From positions 289,870-353,869 of the forward strand of contig NW_008705590.1 of NCBI RefSeq assembly GCF_000186865.1: a stretch of DNA of 64,000 bases, given 5' to 3'. Under the pieces are notes generated by a model that was given only the letters and a program-made list of their open reading frames with translations, was not told the origin of the DNA and made no database searches. The stretch is from Aureococcus anophagefferens (lineage: Eukaryota; Sar; Pelagophyceae; Pelagomonadales; Pelagomonadaceae). Position 1 is the first letter of the stretch, and the number at the start of each line of letters is the position of its first letter. The position numbers and the translations under genes are program-made. Positions 17,381-27,272 of the stretch are shown here, in pieces.

Positions 17381-17461
17381 GCCGCTGTGGTGTTTCGCCT
17401 CAGACGGCTGCTGTTACGGGGAGCTTCACGCAGCACCCTCGATTTTTACCGCAAGGACGAT

Positions 17462-17496
17462 CAAGGGGATCTTCAAGATACTTGAAGATCCCCTTG
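17462..17496. repeat. Perfect 16-bp inverted repeat with 3-base loop
   Basis: The arms are 17462-17477 (CAAGGGGATCTTCAAG) and 17481-17496, separated by ATA. The match is perfect in an intergenic region shared by two divergent genes (starts at 17380 minus and 17617 plus). It could be a regulatory palindrome, a transcribed hairpin or a tiny mobile-element relic. Confidence 0.9.
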
Positions 17497-17616
17497 GGAC
17501 GATGAACCTTTGATGATGCCGCCAAACGTGCCGCTAACACCGAAGGGATGAAAGCCAGCCCAGTAATCCAGTAGGGAGGCTGCCCGCCAGTAGGCGAGGC
17601 TGCCTCCAAAAGAGGG

Positions 17617-20429
17617 ATGTCGGAGGCCATGTTCGCGGCGGCGACGGCGGCGCTCCAGCAGGCCGTCGCCCTCTCGCGCGAGGAGCGCGACGGCGCGCTC
17701 GCGACGGCGGCGCAGGAGGTGCGGGCGCGGGAGACGGCCGTGCGGGTGCAGGGCGAGCTCGAGGCCATGGTGGCGCAGGCGACGGCGCAGCGCGAGGCCT
17801 GCGCCGCCGAGGCGAGCGCCGCGGCGGACCGGGGCGCGGCGTCGGCGGCGGCGGCGGCGGCGGCGGCGGCGCGGAGCGAGGCGTGCGAGGCGTCGCTCGT
17901 GGCCGTCGGCGCGGAGCGCGACGCCTGGGCGTCGCGGGCCGCGGAGCTCGAGGCGTCGCTCCAGTACGTGGAGGCCGCGCGCGAGGCCGCGGAGGCGCGC
18001 GCGGCCGAGGCCGAGGACGCGCTCGCGGCGTCGGCCGCGCGCGCCGGGAGGCGGCGCTCGAGACGCTGCGGCGCGACTGCGTCGCCGAGGCGAGCCGCCA
18101 GCTCGCGGCCGACGCCGCGCGGTCCGAGGCCCGGGGCGACGCCGACGCCGCGCGGGCCCGGGCCGACGCCGCGCGCGCGGAGGACGCGGCGCTGTCCGCG
18201 CGCGCCGCGGACGTCGCCGCGCGCGCGCTCGCGGCCGCGTGCGCGGCCGCGGCGGAGGCGCGCGTCGCCGAGGCGTCGGACGCGGCGCTCGGCGCGTTCA
18301 CGGCCGCGTCCGCCGACGACCGGCGCCGCGTCGTCGAGGCCTGGGCCGAGGACCGCGCTGCGACGACGACGCGGTTCCTCGAGCGCCTCGAGGCCCTGGA
18401 CCGCGAGCTCGCCCTGGAGCGCGCGGCGGCGGAGGTGGCGGCCTTCGCGCTGAGCGACGCCCTCGAGGACCTCGCGCCCGTCGCGGCGATCCTCGAGATC
18501 GAGGGCGAGGACCGCGGGTCGCGGTCCGCGTCGCTCGAGCGCGCCGACGACTGCGAGACGCTCTACCACCCCTTCCCGACGCTCCTCGTCGAGCGGCCGC
18601 GCGAGGCGCCGCGGCCCGCGTCGCCCGCGGGCGCGGACCCCGTCGGCGTCGAGGGCCCCGTCGACGATGGCCCGGGCAAGGTTGATCCCGCGCCGCGGCT
18701 CCGGCTGCTGGCGGCGACGCTGCGGCGCCGGTCGGCGGCGCTGCGCGGGGCCATCGAGGACGCCGTCGCCGCGTGCGACGCCGCGGCCGTCGCCGCCTAC
18801 GAGGCCGAGTGCGAGGCCGAGCGCGCCGCGGCGGAGCTCGCGGCGGAGGCGGAGGAGGAGGAGGACGACGACGACGGCGCGTCGTCGAGCCGGTCGTCGG
18901 CGTCGCCGGCGGCGGCGCTCGAGGCGGCGCCGGGGACGCCGCGCGCGCGGGGCAAGAAGCGGTGCTCCGTGGACCTGCTGTCGCCGCCGAAGCGGTGGCG
19001 CGAGGCCGCGGCGACCGGCGCGGCCGCGCCGCTCCGCGGCGGCGACCTCGCGGGCGTCTGCGACGACGTCGAGGCGCGCGCCGAGGAGGACGACGGCGGC
19101 GACGGCGCCGTCAAGGTCTGGGTGCGCGTGCGGCCCGTCAAGGCCGGCGACGACGCGGAGGACGTCCTCGACGCGGACGGGTCCGCGCTCGTGCTCCGGG
19201 ACCCGGCGATCCCGGGCCTCGTGCAGCGCTTCGACTTCGACGGCGTGCTGGACTCGCGCGCGGGCGCGACCCAGCGGCGCGTCTTCGACGACGTCGGGCG
19301 AGACGTCGTGCTCTCGGCGTTCCGAGGCTTCAACACGACGCTCTTCGCGTACGGCCAGACGGGCTCGGGGAAGACGCACACCATGGTCGGCGACGACGAC
19401 CGGCCGGGCCTCGTGCCCTTCGTCGCGACGGCGCTCTTCGCCCTCGAGGCGCGCCGCGCGGCGCGCGACGGCGACGACGGCGACGACGACGCGCCGTACC
19501 TCGCGGCGCGCGGCGAGCGGCGCGTCGACGCGGCCTACCTGGAGATCTACCAGGACCAGCTCCGCGACCTCCTGGGCGACGACGACGACGCGGCGGCGCT
19601 GAAGCTGCGGGAGCACCCGAAGCGCGGCGTCTACGTCGAGGGCCTCACGCGGTGGGCGCTCGAGTCGCCGCGGGAGCTGCTGGACCTGCTGGAGGTCGGC
19701 GCGGCGCGGCGCACGGTGGCGGCGACGCGCATGAACCGCGACTCGTCGCGGTCGCACGCGGCGCTCTTCCTGACCTTCGACGACGGCCGCGGCGCGTCGA
19801 CGCAGCTGACCTTGGTGGACCTCGCGGGGTCCGAGCGCACGCGGAAGAGCGGCGCGAGCGGCAAGGCGGCGCAGATGCGCGAGGCCTGCGCCATCAACTC
19901 GTCGCTGTCGACGCTGGGCCGCTGCGTCGCCGCGCTCGTCGCCGCGCGGAAGCACGCGGCGGACGGCGCCGCGGGCCCGGCGCCGCCCGCGCCGCCCTTC
20001 CGCGACAGCCCCCTGACCTGGCTCCTCCGCGAGGCCTTGGTCGGCGACTCGCGGACCTGGATGATGGCCTGCGTCGACGCGAGCGACGCGCAGCGCGGCG
20101 AGACGCACAGCACGCTGCGGTACGCGGCGTCGGCCCGGAGCCTCCGGACGCGCGCCAAGGTCAACGCGGACCCCGTCGCGGCGCTGCTCAAGGCCCTGCG
20201 CGCCGAGGTCGAGGACCTCAAGGCCCAGCTCGCGGCCGCCGGCGGCCGCGGCGCGCCGCGCGCGGCCGCGGCGCCGCCGCCGCCGGCGCAGCTCCCGCCG
20301 CAGCCCGCGCTCGCGCTCCGCGCGTCCCTGGGCTTCCTCGACGCCGCCGACGACCTCTGCGACGAGCTCGGCGACGCGCGCAGCGACGGCGACGACGAGG
20401 GCGACGAGGACGAGGGCTGGGGCACGTAA
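17617..20429 (+). CDS. Kinesin-like motor protein, motor near the C-terminus (one frame break)
   Basis: About 480 residues of Ala/Glu-rich coiled coil precede the motor. The motor begins VKVWVRVRP (about 19110) and contains the P-loop GQTGSGKTHTM, switch I NRDSSRSHA, switch II DLAGSE, YLEIYQDQLRDLL and a terminal STLRYAASARSLRT. A short neck, a Pro-rich stretch and an acidic tail end the protein. The motor hydrolyses ATP to move on microtubules. Internal or C-terminal motors are typical of kinesin-14, but the motor sequence does not settle the subfamily. Near 18046 the coiled-coil frame shifts by one base (AASAARA to REAALETL), with no convincing intron. The gene is otherwise intact. Confidence 0.85.
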
Positions 20430-20527
20430 GTGCAGGTGAGTTTTTTATTTTTTTGAACAGCGGGGGGTCGCGGGGCCCGCGCGGCGCGGGGGGGGGCGCG
20501 CCGCGCGCGGGCGTGCCGCGCGCGGCG

Positions 20528-20905
20528 TCATTGCGGCGCGCAGAAGGCGCCGCGGGGCGCCGCCGGGCCCTGGGTCTTGGCGACGTAGCGCGCGGCGCGC
20601 CGCCGGCCCGGGCCGCGCGGGCGGACGCCGGGCCGCGCCTTGCCGCCGGGGCCGCGGTTCCGGTTGCGCGCCTCCTGGGCGAGGGCGTTCTGGATGGACT
20701 CGATGGGGTAGGTGCTGACGAGGGGCTTGTAGGTCCAGATGGACGGCGCGCTGCCGCGCGTGAGGTAGTAGTCGGACAGGGCGACGTTGGACAGCGGCGA
20801 CAGGGCCTCGAAGCTGTCGGCGCCCTCCTCCCACTTGAAGCCGAGGAGCGCGGAGGCGGGCGCGGGCGGCGCGCGGGCGCTGGGACCGGGGGCGAGGCTG
20901 TACAT
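20528..20905 (-). CDS. Small basic protein of unknown function
   Basis: This is a 125-residue reading frame starting MYSLAPGPSARAPP. The middle (LLGFKWEEGADSFEALSPLSNVALSDYYLTRG followed by WTYKPLVSTYPIESIQNALAQEARNRN) has the look of a folded conserved segment. The C-terminus is Arg/Gly/Pro-rich, like a nucleic-acid-binding tail. No family was recognised. It converges on the kinesin gene, with 98 bases between the stops. It could be spurious, but its amino-acid mix is more protein-like than the antisense frames around it. Confidence 0.5.
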   Translation of the reverse strand: MYSLAPGPSARAPPAPASALLGFKWEEGADSFEALSPLSNVALSDYYLTRGSAPSIWTYKPLVSTYPIESIQNALAQEARNRNRGPGGKARPGVRPRGPGRRRAARYVAKTQGPAAPRGAFCAPQ

Positions 20906-21202
20906 GGCTGCGTGACTCGGGTCGAGGCAATGGGCTGTTGTTTAGATCTCGGTCTCGAGCGTGCGAAGTGCCCTAAGCGCCCTGCAGGCCAATGTTGTCC
21001 ACCCTTATCTTCTCACCTCAGAAGTAACTCAACACACTCGTGCAGTACTGCAACCATATATTTTAGTTGAGTTTAAGTGAGAAATTCAAGGCCATGTCAA
21101 AAGGTAACATACCTCCGACCCTGTTGGTGCTGTAGCCATGCAGCTAAGGTGCAGCCCCAGTCCATCGGCGCAGACCAGCCTGGGCTGCCGCCTCGCGCGA
21201 CC

Positions 21203-22591
21203 ATGATGTTCGCCATGATCGACGACGACGGCCCGCGCGCGTCCATGATCCGCGTGCTCAAGGACCAGATCGCCGCCGCCGAGCGCCAGGTCGCCGGTGC
21301 GCGCGACGACGGGTTAAAGACCGTGGCGCGGAACCTGCTCATGCAGCTGTCCTACGGCCTCGGGTCGACGCTGGGCCAGCTCACGGCCGAGGAGCGCCTC
21401 ACGCTGGTCCTCGACGGCTGCGTCGGCCCCGGCGACGGGTCCGAGGCCACGCAGGCCGCCGCGGACCGGCTCTGCTACGAGGAGGCCGCCGCGCGGCTGT
21501 CGACGGCCGTCGGCCTCGCGCCCGGCGGCAAGTGGCCCGAGGCCGAGGACGCGCTCGCCGCGGCCCTCGCCGGCCTCGGCGGGGCCAGCGCGGCGCCGCC
21601 GGACCGCGCGTCGCCGGCGACGGTCGCCGCGCTCTTCGACGACTTCGCGCAGAGCTTCGACGACACGATGGCCGAGGTCGCCTACGAGGCGCCCATGCTC
21701 GCGGCGGCGACCGTCGACGCGCGCGTGACCTGGGACCGGCGCGGCCGCGCCTACGAGACGTGCTGCGACGTCGGCTGCGGCACGGGCCTCGGCGCCGCGG
21801 CCGTCGCCGCGTCCGTCGCGGGCCCGTTCGTCGGCCTCGACGCGTCCAGACGCATGGCCGAGCGCGCCCGGGCCCGGCGGCGCTTCGACGAGGCGAACGG
21901 GGCGCCCGTCTACGGCGAGGTCCTCGTGGGCGACGTCCTCGAGGAGCGGACGGTGGCCGCGGCCGCCGACCGGGGCCCGTACGACCTCGTCTTGGCCGTG
22001 GACGTCGCGTGCTACTTCGGCGCGCTCGAGCCGCTGCTCGACGTCTTCGAGTTCCTGGCCAAGCCCGGCGGCGACGTCGTCTTCTCCGTCGAGCGCGCGG
22101 GCGACGACGCGGAGGACTGGGCGCTCGCGGAGACGGGCCGCTACAAGCACGACGTCCGGTACGTCATCCGCGCGGCCGCGGCCGCGGGCCTCGAGTGCCT
22201 CGAGCGGCGCGGGCTCTCGGGCACGGGCCGCACGGAGGACGGCAAGCCCGTGCGCGTCACCGTGCTCTGCCTCACGAAGCCCGACCCCGCGAACGCGCCG
22301 CCGGCGCCGCCGGACGGCGACCACCCCGTCGTCGAGGCCGAGGCGCCGCCGCCCGTGCCGCCCGCGGCGGCGCCGCCGCGCGCGCGGACCGCGGCGCCGG
22401 GCCTCCGCGCGTCGACGCCGCCCGCGGGGCCCCGGACCGCGGCGACGTCGCCGCGGCAGCTCAAGCTCCAGCGGCCGGGGTCGTCGACGGCGCGCGCGCG
22501 GCCCGCGGCGCGGCCCGCGACGACGCCGGAGGCGCGGCGGCCCCTCCCCGGCCTGCCGCGCGCGACCCCGTCCTTCCCGTCCGTGCGATAG
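21203..22591 (+). CDS. SAM-dependent methyltransferase, TPR-methyltransferase-like
   Basis: This protein of about 462 residues has a class I methyltransferase fold. LFDDFAQSFDDTMAEVAYEAP matches the lead-in of the bacterial and organellar group. Motif I is CDVGCGTGLGAAAV and the acidic loop is VGLDAS. YDLVLAVDVACYFG and LAKPGGDVVFSVE form the post-motifs. The substrate is unknown. An N-terminal helical region (RVLKDQIAAAERQV) precedes it, and the last 120 residues are Pro/Ala-rich and disordered. The ATG at 21203 (GACCATGATG) is the best-placed start; the preceding 300 bases are AT-richer and non-coding. Confidence 0.8.
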   Translation: MMFAMIDDDGPRASMIRVLKDQIAAAERQVAGARDDGLKTVARNLLMQLSYGLGSTLGQLTAEERLTLVLDGCVGPGDGSEATQAAADRLCYEEAAARLSTAVGLAPGGKWPEAEDALAAALAGLGGASAAPPDRASPATVAALFDDFAQSFDDTMAEVAYEAPMLAAATVDARVTWDRRGRAYETCCDVGCGTGLGAAAVAASVAGPFVGLDASRRMAERARARRRFDEANGAPVYGEVLVGDVLEERTVAAAADRGPYDLVLAVDVACYFGALEPLLDVFEFLAKPGGDVVFSVERAGDDAEDWALAETGRYKHDVRYVIRAAAAAGLECLERRGLSGTGRTEDGKPVRVTVLCLTKPDPANAPPAPPDGDHPVVEAEAPPPVPPAAAPPRARTAAPGLRASTPPAGPRTAATSPRQLKLQRPGSSTARARPAARPATTPEARRPLPGLPRATPSFPSVR

Positions 22592-22601
22592 GTCCTTTTT
22601 C

Positions 22602-23012
22602 TTACGTGGGCAGGACGAGCTCGAGCGCGACGACGCCCTCGAGGGTCGCCGCCGCCGAGCAGAGGCGGAGCGCGGCCAGGGGCTGTTGGGCCGCGTCCTC
22701 GAACGCGAGCACGGCGCCGACGAGGTCCGCCTTCGGCACCGGCGCCGACGCGCGGCCGTCGGCCGATCGGAAGACGCCGCCGTCGCACGCCACCAGCGCG
22801 CTGAAGAACGCCGTCGGGCACAGCGCGACGATGGCCGCGACGCTCGCGCCGACGTAGGCGCCGCTCGCCGTCCGCGGCAGCTCCTTCAGCGTCGCGAGCG
22901 ACAGCTGGGCGCAGTGCTTGCCCGCCAGGACTCGAAAGTCGGGCGCGACGGCGTCGTCCGCGACGGCGCCGGCGATGGCTTTCACGAAGCCGGGCTCGAG
23001 CTGGGCTGCCAT
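22602..23012 (-). CDS. Small hydrophobic protein of unknown function
   Basis: This 136-residue frame starts [20 protein letters not shown]. It contains a moderately hydrophobic stretch ([23 protein letters not shown]) and ends [10 protein letters not shown]. No family was recognised. Its stop lies 10 bases from that of the convergent methyltransferase gene. The composition is plausible for a real protein, without Arg-rich antisense character, but no motif proves it. Confidence 0.5.
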   Translation of the reverse strand: MAAQLEPGFVKAIAGAVADDAVAPDFRVLAGKHCAQLSLATLKELPRTASGAYVGASVAAIVALCPTAFFSALVACDGGVFRSADGRASAPVPKADLVGAVLAFEDAAQQPLAALRLCSAAATLEGVVALELVLPT

Positions 23013-23184
23013 GGGGCGTCACTCGCAGCTCTTACAAGCGCGGCTCTCTCACGAAGCAGCCCGTGCCGACGACATATGCATGGCTACAACATCCGTTCAT
23101 CATCAGCCCAGATTTCAAACTCGAGGTGAGGCTCTTCTCTGAGAGTCTCCGCCGGCGCGGCCTGAACCACCACAGCACAACCGC

Positions 23185-24772
23185 ATGCGCCCTGCGCTCA
23201 CGAAGATGGCGCCGACGAACGACCTGCCGCAGCTCACGTGCATCGTCGCCGCCGTCGCCGGGTCCTACGGCATCGGCAAGGACGGCACGCTGCCGTGGAA
23301 GCTCGCGCGCGACCCGCGTCCCGAGCGACGCGCGCACCCCCGGAACACCAAACCCGCAGGCCGGCGACATGAAGTACTTCAAGAAGGTGACGAGCGCCGC
23401 GCCGGAGGGCAAGACGAACGCGTGCGTCATGGGCCGGAAGACGTGGCTGTCGATCCCGCCCAAGTTCCGGCCGCTCGGCGGGCGCAAGAACGTGGTGCTG
23501 TCGCGCAACCCGAACGCGCGCGAGGAGCTCGGCCTGCCGCCGGACGTCTTCGTCTGCCCGAGCCTCGACGCGGCCGTCGACGCGCTCGCGGGCGAGGCGG
23601 ATTTGGGCGAGGTCTTCGTCATCGGCGGCGGCCAGGTCTACGCGTCGGCCCTCGCCGACGCGCGCTGCACGAAGGTGCTCCTCACGTCCATCGACGACGC
23701 CGCGGGAGCCTTCGCCGACTGCGACGCGGTCTTCCCGGATCCCGCGAAGGCGGGCTTCGCGTCCGCGGCGTCCGGCGAGGCTTTGGTCGAGAACGGCGTC
23801 GCCTACCGCTTCGAGACGCTCACGCGGCCGGCGAAGAAGCCGCCGCTCCGGGAGTCCAACGGCCCGCCCGCGCCGCCGCCGGCAAACGAGAAGCCCGCGG
23901 CGCCGAACCACGAGGAGAAGCAGTACCTCGACCTCATCGCCGAGATCCTCGACCGCGGCGTCCGCCGCGGCGACCGCACGGGCACGGGCACCATCTCCAT
24001 CTTCGGCGCGCGCATGTCCTTCAGCCTCCGGAACGACCGGTTCCCCCTGCTGACGACGAAGCGCGTCTTCTGGCGCGGCGTCGCCGAGGAGCTCGTCTGG
24101 TTCGTGAGCGGGTCGACGAACGGGAAGCTCCTGGCGGACAAGGGCATCCACATCTGGGACGGCAACGGGAGCCGCGAGTTCCTCGACCGGCGGGGCCTGG
24201 GCCACCGCGAGGAGATGGACCTGGGCCCCGTCTACGGCTTCCAGTGGCGCCACTTCGGCGCCAAGTACGTCGACATGCACAAAGACTACGCGGGCGAGGG
24301 CGTGGACCAGCTCGCGGCCTGCGTCGAGACCATCAAGCAGGACCCGAACTCGCGGCGCATCGTCCTGTCCGCGTGGAACCCCGCGGACCTCGACGAGATG
24401 GCGCTGCCGCCGTGCCACATGTTCTGCCAGTTCTACGTCGCGAACGGCGAGCTCTCCTGCCAGATGTACCAGCGGTCCGCGGACATGGGCCTCGGCGTGC
24501 CCTTCAACATCGCGTCCTACGCGCTCCTCACGCGCATGGTCGCGCAGGCCACGGGCCTAAAGCCGGGCGACTTCGTCCACGTCATCGGCGACGCGCACGT
24601 CTACTCGAACCACGTCGACGCGCTCAAGGTCCAGCTCCAGCGCGAGCCCCGGCCCTTCCCGACGCTCACAATCAACCCGGCGAAGACGGGCATCGACGAC
24701 TTCGAGTTCGCCGACTTCACCGTCGAGGGCTACAAGCCCTACCCCAAGATCGACATGAAGATGGCCGTCTAG
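23185..24772 (+). CDS. DHFR-TS: Bifunctional dihydrofolate reductase-thymidylate synthase
   Basis: Two exons (23185-23304, 23360-24772) give 510 residues. The DHFR part has [42 protein letters not shown] and [14 protein letters not shown]. After a Pro-rich linker the TS part has [13 protein letters not shown], the catalytic [30 protein letters not shown] and [18 protein letters not shown] reduces dihydrofolate with NADPH; TS makes dTMP from dUMP. The fused form is typical of plants, algae and many protists. The 55-base intron uses a GC donor (LPWKL to AGDMKYF). Its first eight bases (GCGCGCGA) resemble the first eight of exon 2 (GCCGGCGA), possibly an eroded target duplication. A second in-frame ATG lies at 23206. 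Confidence 0.95.
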
Positions 24773-25066
24773 GATCGCGGCGTAAGAAACAAGCTCGGGA
24801 CGACGGCGTTGCGCCGATACCGCCGGCCGGGGTCGGCCTCGAGCGCAGGGCGCCTAGGATGCGTGCGGGGTGTAGTGTTGGCCTCGACGCGCTGAGCGCC
24901 AGTGCGCTAGCCCGGCAGCCTCCCGGCTGACTCAGCCGCCTCGAGCTGACAGTGAAGCAAGTAGTGAAGCACGTTTCAGAAGCATCTCGATCTCGCCGGG
25001 CTGCCGGCTGTATTGTGCGTTCCTGCAGCAACGCTCGCAGCTCAGCACATCGCGCGGGGCCCACCC

Positions 25067-25720
25067 ATGATGAAGGTCGCGCTGGCGGCCCTGTGCGCGG
25101 TCGCCGCCGCTGAAGAACAAGGCTTTGGCGCAGCTGGAGGGTGCGCGTCGACCAATGGGACGATCATCGAAGCCGACCAAGACTGCTCGGGCGCCGATGT
25201 GTGGCCCGTCAAAACGTGTGACAGCGTGTTCTGGACGAAGAAGCACCGGGAGTGGAGCCGGACGCGTCTTCCCGGGGGCGATTGCGGCCACCGCTGCTGT
25301 CGCGCGCGCGTCTTGCGAAGCGACCGCGAACGCTGCTGCGAGTTGCACTGGTGGGCCATCGTCATGGTCGCCCTGTCCTCGGCCCTGGGGTTCTTCCTCA
25401 TCTTCATCGTGGGTATCCCCGCCTACTGCGACAGCCTGGAGGAGGGGGGTCGGGGTGGCGGTGCCGTCCGGCCGGCCCGCCAGTGGAGCGGGTCCTTCCG
25501 CCAGTGGAGCGTCCGCGGCCGCGAGCCCCGCAAGGTCGAGATGGTCGAGGACTTTGCGCACCGGTCCCCGCACGGGACGACGGTCGACGCGGCAGTCGTC
25601 GGCGCGCCCGGCGACCACGCGCTCTCCGACGAAATCGCCCGGCTCGGCGCGCTGCGCGACCGAGGCCTCCTCAGCGACGCGGAGTTCGCCGCGGCGAAGC
25701 GGAAGGTCCTCGGCGTCTAG
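25067..25720 (+). CDS. Signal peptide, single-pass membrane protein with C-terminal SHOCT domain
   Basis: The start MMKVALAALCAVAAA is a signal peptide. A Cys-rich ectodomain follows, then one membrane helix (WWAIVMVALSSALGFFLIFIVGI). A basic cytoplasmic region repeats RQWSGSFRQWSVRG. The last 30 residues, EIARLGALRDRGLLSDAEF and AAKRKVLGV, match the SHOCT module (short C-terminal oligomerising helix pair). No enzymatic function can be read. The stop lies 36 bases from the stop of the convergent MFS gene. Confidence 0.7.
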   Translation: MMKVALAALCAVAAAEEQGFGAAGGCASTNGTIIEADQDCSGADVWPVKTCDSVFWTKKHREWSRTRLPGGDCGHRCCRARVLRSDRERCCELHWWAIVMVALSSALGFFLIFIVGIPAYCDSLEEGGRGGGAVRPARQWSGSFRQWSVRGREPRKVEMVEDFAHRSPHGTTVDAAVVGAPGDHALSDEIARLGALRDRGLLSDAEFAAAKRKVLGV

Positions 25721-25756
25721 GCGCCACGAGGGACCACGTCCCCGATAAAAGAGGCC

Positions 25757-27103
25757 CTACGCGTCCTTCTTGCATTCGTCCTCGCGCGGCGGCGCCGGCG
25801 CCGCCGCGCGGAAGGGCGGGAAGCAGGCGAGCACGGCGCCGAGCGCCGCGAGGTGGAAGCCCGCGGCGACGCGCGGCTGGTCCCCGGGCGCGACGCCGTC
25901 GAACGCGATCCCGCCGAGCAGGGGCGCGGCGACGCCGACGGACGACATGAGCACGTCGAGCGACGCGAGCGCGGCCGCGACGTCGCTCCGGGGCACGGCC
26001 TCCGTGAACATGGCCCGGAGCGAGATCGTCGACACCTGGCTCGCCGCGGCCGACAGCGGGAAGATGGCGAGCGCGTAGGCGAGGAGCGACGGGTCCGCGA
26101 GGGCCTTGGCGACGACGGGCACGGCGTCGACGCGGAGGGCCGCCGCGGCCGCCGCGGCAAAAGGAACCGCGGGCGACCGCCGCCAGAACGCCGCGGGCGC
26201 GGCCTCGGCGAGCGCCGCGACGAGGAACGCGGCCGCCGCGGCGCGCACGAGGGCCGGCGCGCCGAAGCGCCGCGTGAGCGCGCCCGCGAGGTGCCACGAC
26301 GACAGCACGCCCACGAAGGACTTGAACGTGCCCAGGTAGGCGGCGTCGCCGCGCGTCAGGTCCCAGCGCTCGAGCTCGTAGAGCTGGCGCGTCACGGCCG
26401 CCGCGCGGCCCGCGAAGGCGAGCGCGAGCCGCGCGACGCAGACCGCGGCGACGTCGCGCGACGCGAGCACGGTCCGCCTGAGCCGCGCCACGAGCGACTC
26501 CGCGGGCGCCTTCGCGTCGCGCGGCTCCGCGGCCGCGGCGGCGCCCGCGGGCAGGGCCAGCGAGATCAGCGCGAAGTCAAAAGCGTATAATCCGACGGCG
26601 ACGGCCGACGGGTAGCGCGCGTCGCCGAAGCTGTTGAGGTAGCCGCCGAGCGACTGGCCGGCGATCCACGACACTTGCGCCGCCGACGACACGCGGCCGA
26701 TCCAGAGCGCGCGCTCCGCGCCGGGCTCCGTGAGCTCCGTCATCAAAGCCGTCGACGCGGTCATGGTCTGCTTGCAGAGGCCGACGACGACGCGGCTCAG
26801 CACCAAGACCTCGAACGGCGCCGACGGCCAGCCGACCATCGCGTACGCGGATCCCGCGCCGACAAAGTTCAAAAGTAATAAGCCCTTGCGCCCCAGGGCC
26901 CCGTCCGACAGCGCGCCGAGCGCGAGGCCGCCGACGATCTGCGCGACGCTGTAGGTCGAGCCGACGAGGCCCAGCGCCTTGCTGGACACGCCGAGCTCGC
27001 GGAAGCGCGCGGGCAGCAGCGGCACGACGAGCGACACGGCGAGCAGGTCGAGCAGCACGGCGCCGACGATGACGCGCTTCTGGTTCTCGCGGCTAAGAGG
27101 CAT
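25757..27103 (-). CDS. Major facilitator superfamily transporter
   Basis: This 448-residue protein has about twelve hydrophobic segments. It begins MPLSRENQKRVIVGAVLLDLLAVSLVVPLLP, with the loop 2-3 signature GGLALGALSDGALGRKGLLLL and later GVAAPLLGGIAFDGVAPG. The pattern is that of TetA-like and SLC22A18-like drug:H+ antiporters. The substrate is unknown. The chosen ATG is the one adjoining the first membrane helix; the frame is open farther upstream, but those residues are low-complexity. Confidence 0.85.
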   Translation of the reverse strand: MPLSRENQKRVIVGAVLLDLLAVSLVVPLLPARFRELGVSSKALGLVGSTYSVAQIVGGLALGALSDGALGRKGLLLLNFVGAGSAYAMVGWPSAPFEVLVLSRVVVGLCKQTMTASTALMTELTEPGAERALWIGRVSSAAQVSWIAGQSLGGYLNSFGDARYPSAVAVGLYAFDFALISLALPAGAAAAAEPRDAKAPAESLVARLRRTVLASRDVAAVCVARLALAFAGRAAAVTRQLYELERWDLTRGDAAYLGTFKSFVGVLSSWHLAGALTRRFGAPALVRAAAAAFLVAALAEAAPAAFWRRSPAVPFAAAAAAALRVDAVPVVAKALADPSLLAYALAIFPLSAAASQVSTISLRAMFTEAVPRSDVAAALASLDVLMSSVGVAAPLLGGIAFDGVAPGDQPRVAAGFHLAALGAVLACFPPFRAAAPAPPREDECKKDA

Positions 27104-27272
27104 CGTTCCAAAGGCTTGCGCGGCGCGTCGATGAGTCGCACGGTTAGATGAGCAGCGTCTCAGACCTCGATGATCACGTCCACCATCCGCTTCTGTGGTT
27201 TTGGCGATCCGTTGTGGCAATTGCAGAGCTGGCAAAGCATGATGCGACATGACTAGGCTTTGACGCAAAAGC

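Noticed and set aside
17569..17604. Direct repeat CAGTAGG(C)GAGGCTGCC before the kinesin start
   Set aside because: Two short copies in a leader region; too little to support a functional claim.
24773..25066. Possible gene between DHFR-TS and the SHOCT protein
   Set aside because: No frame with protein-like composition; only a small GTGAAGCA repeat was seen.
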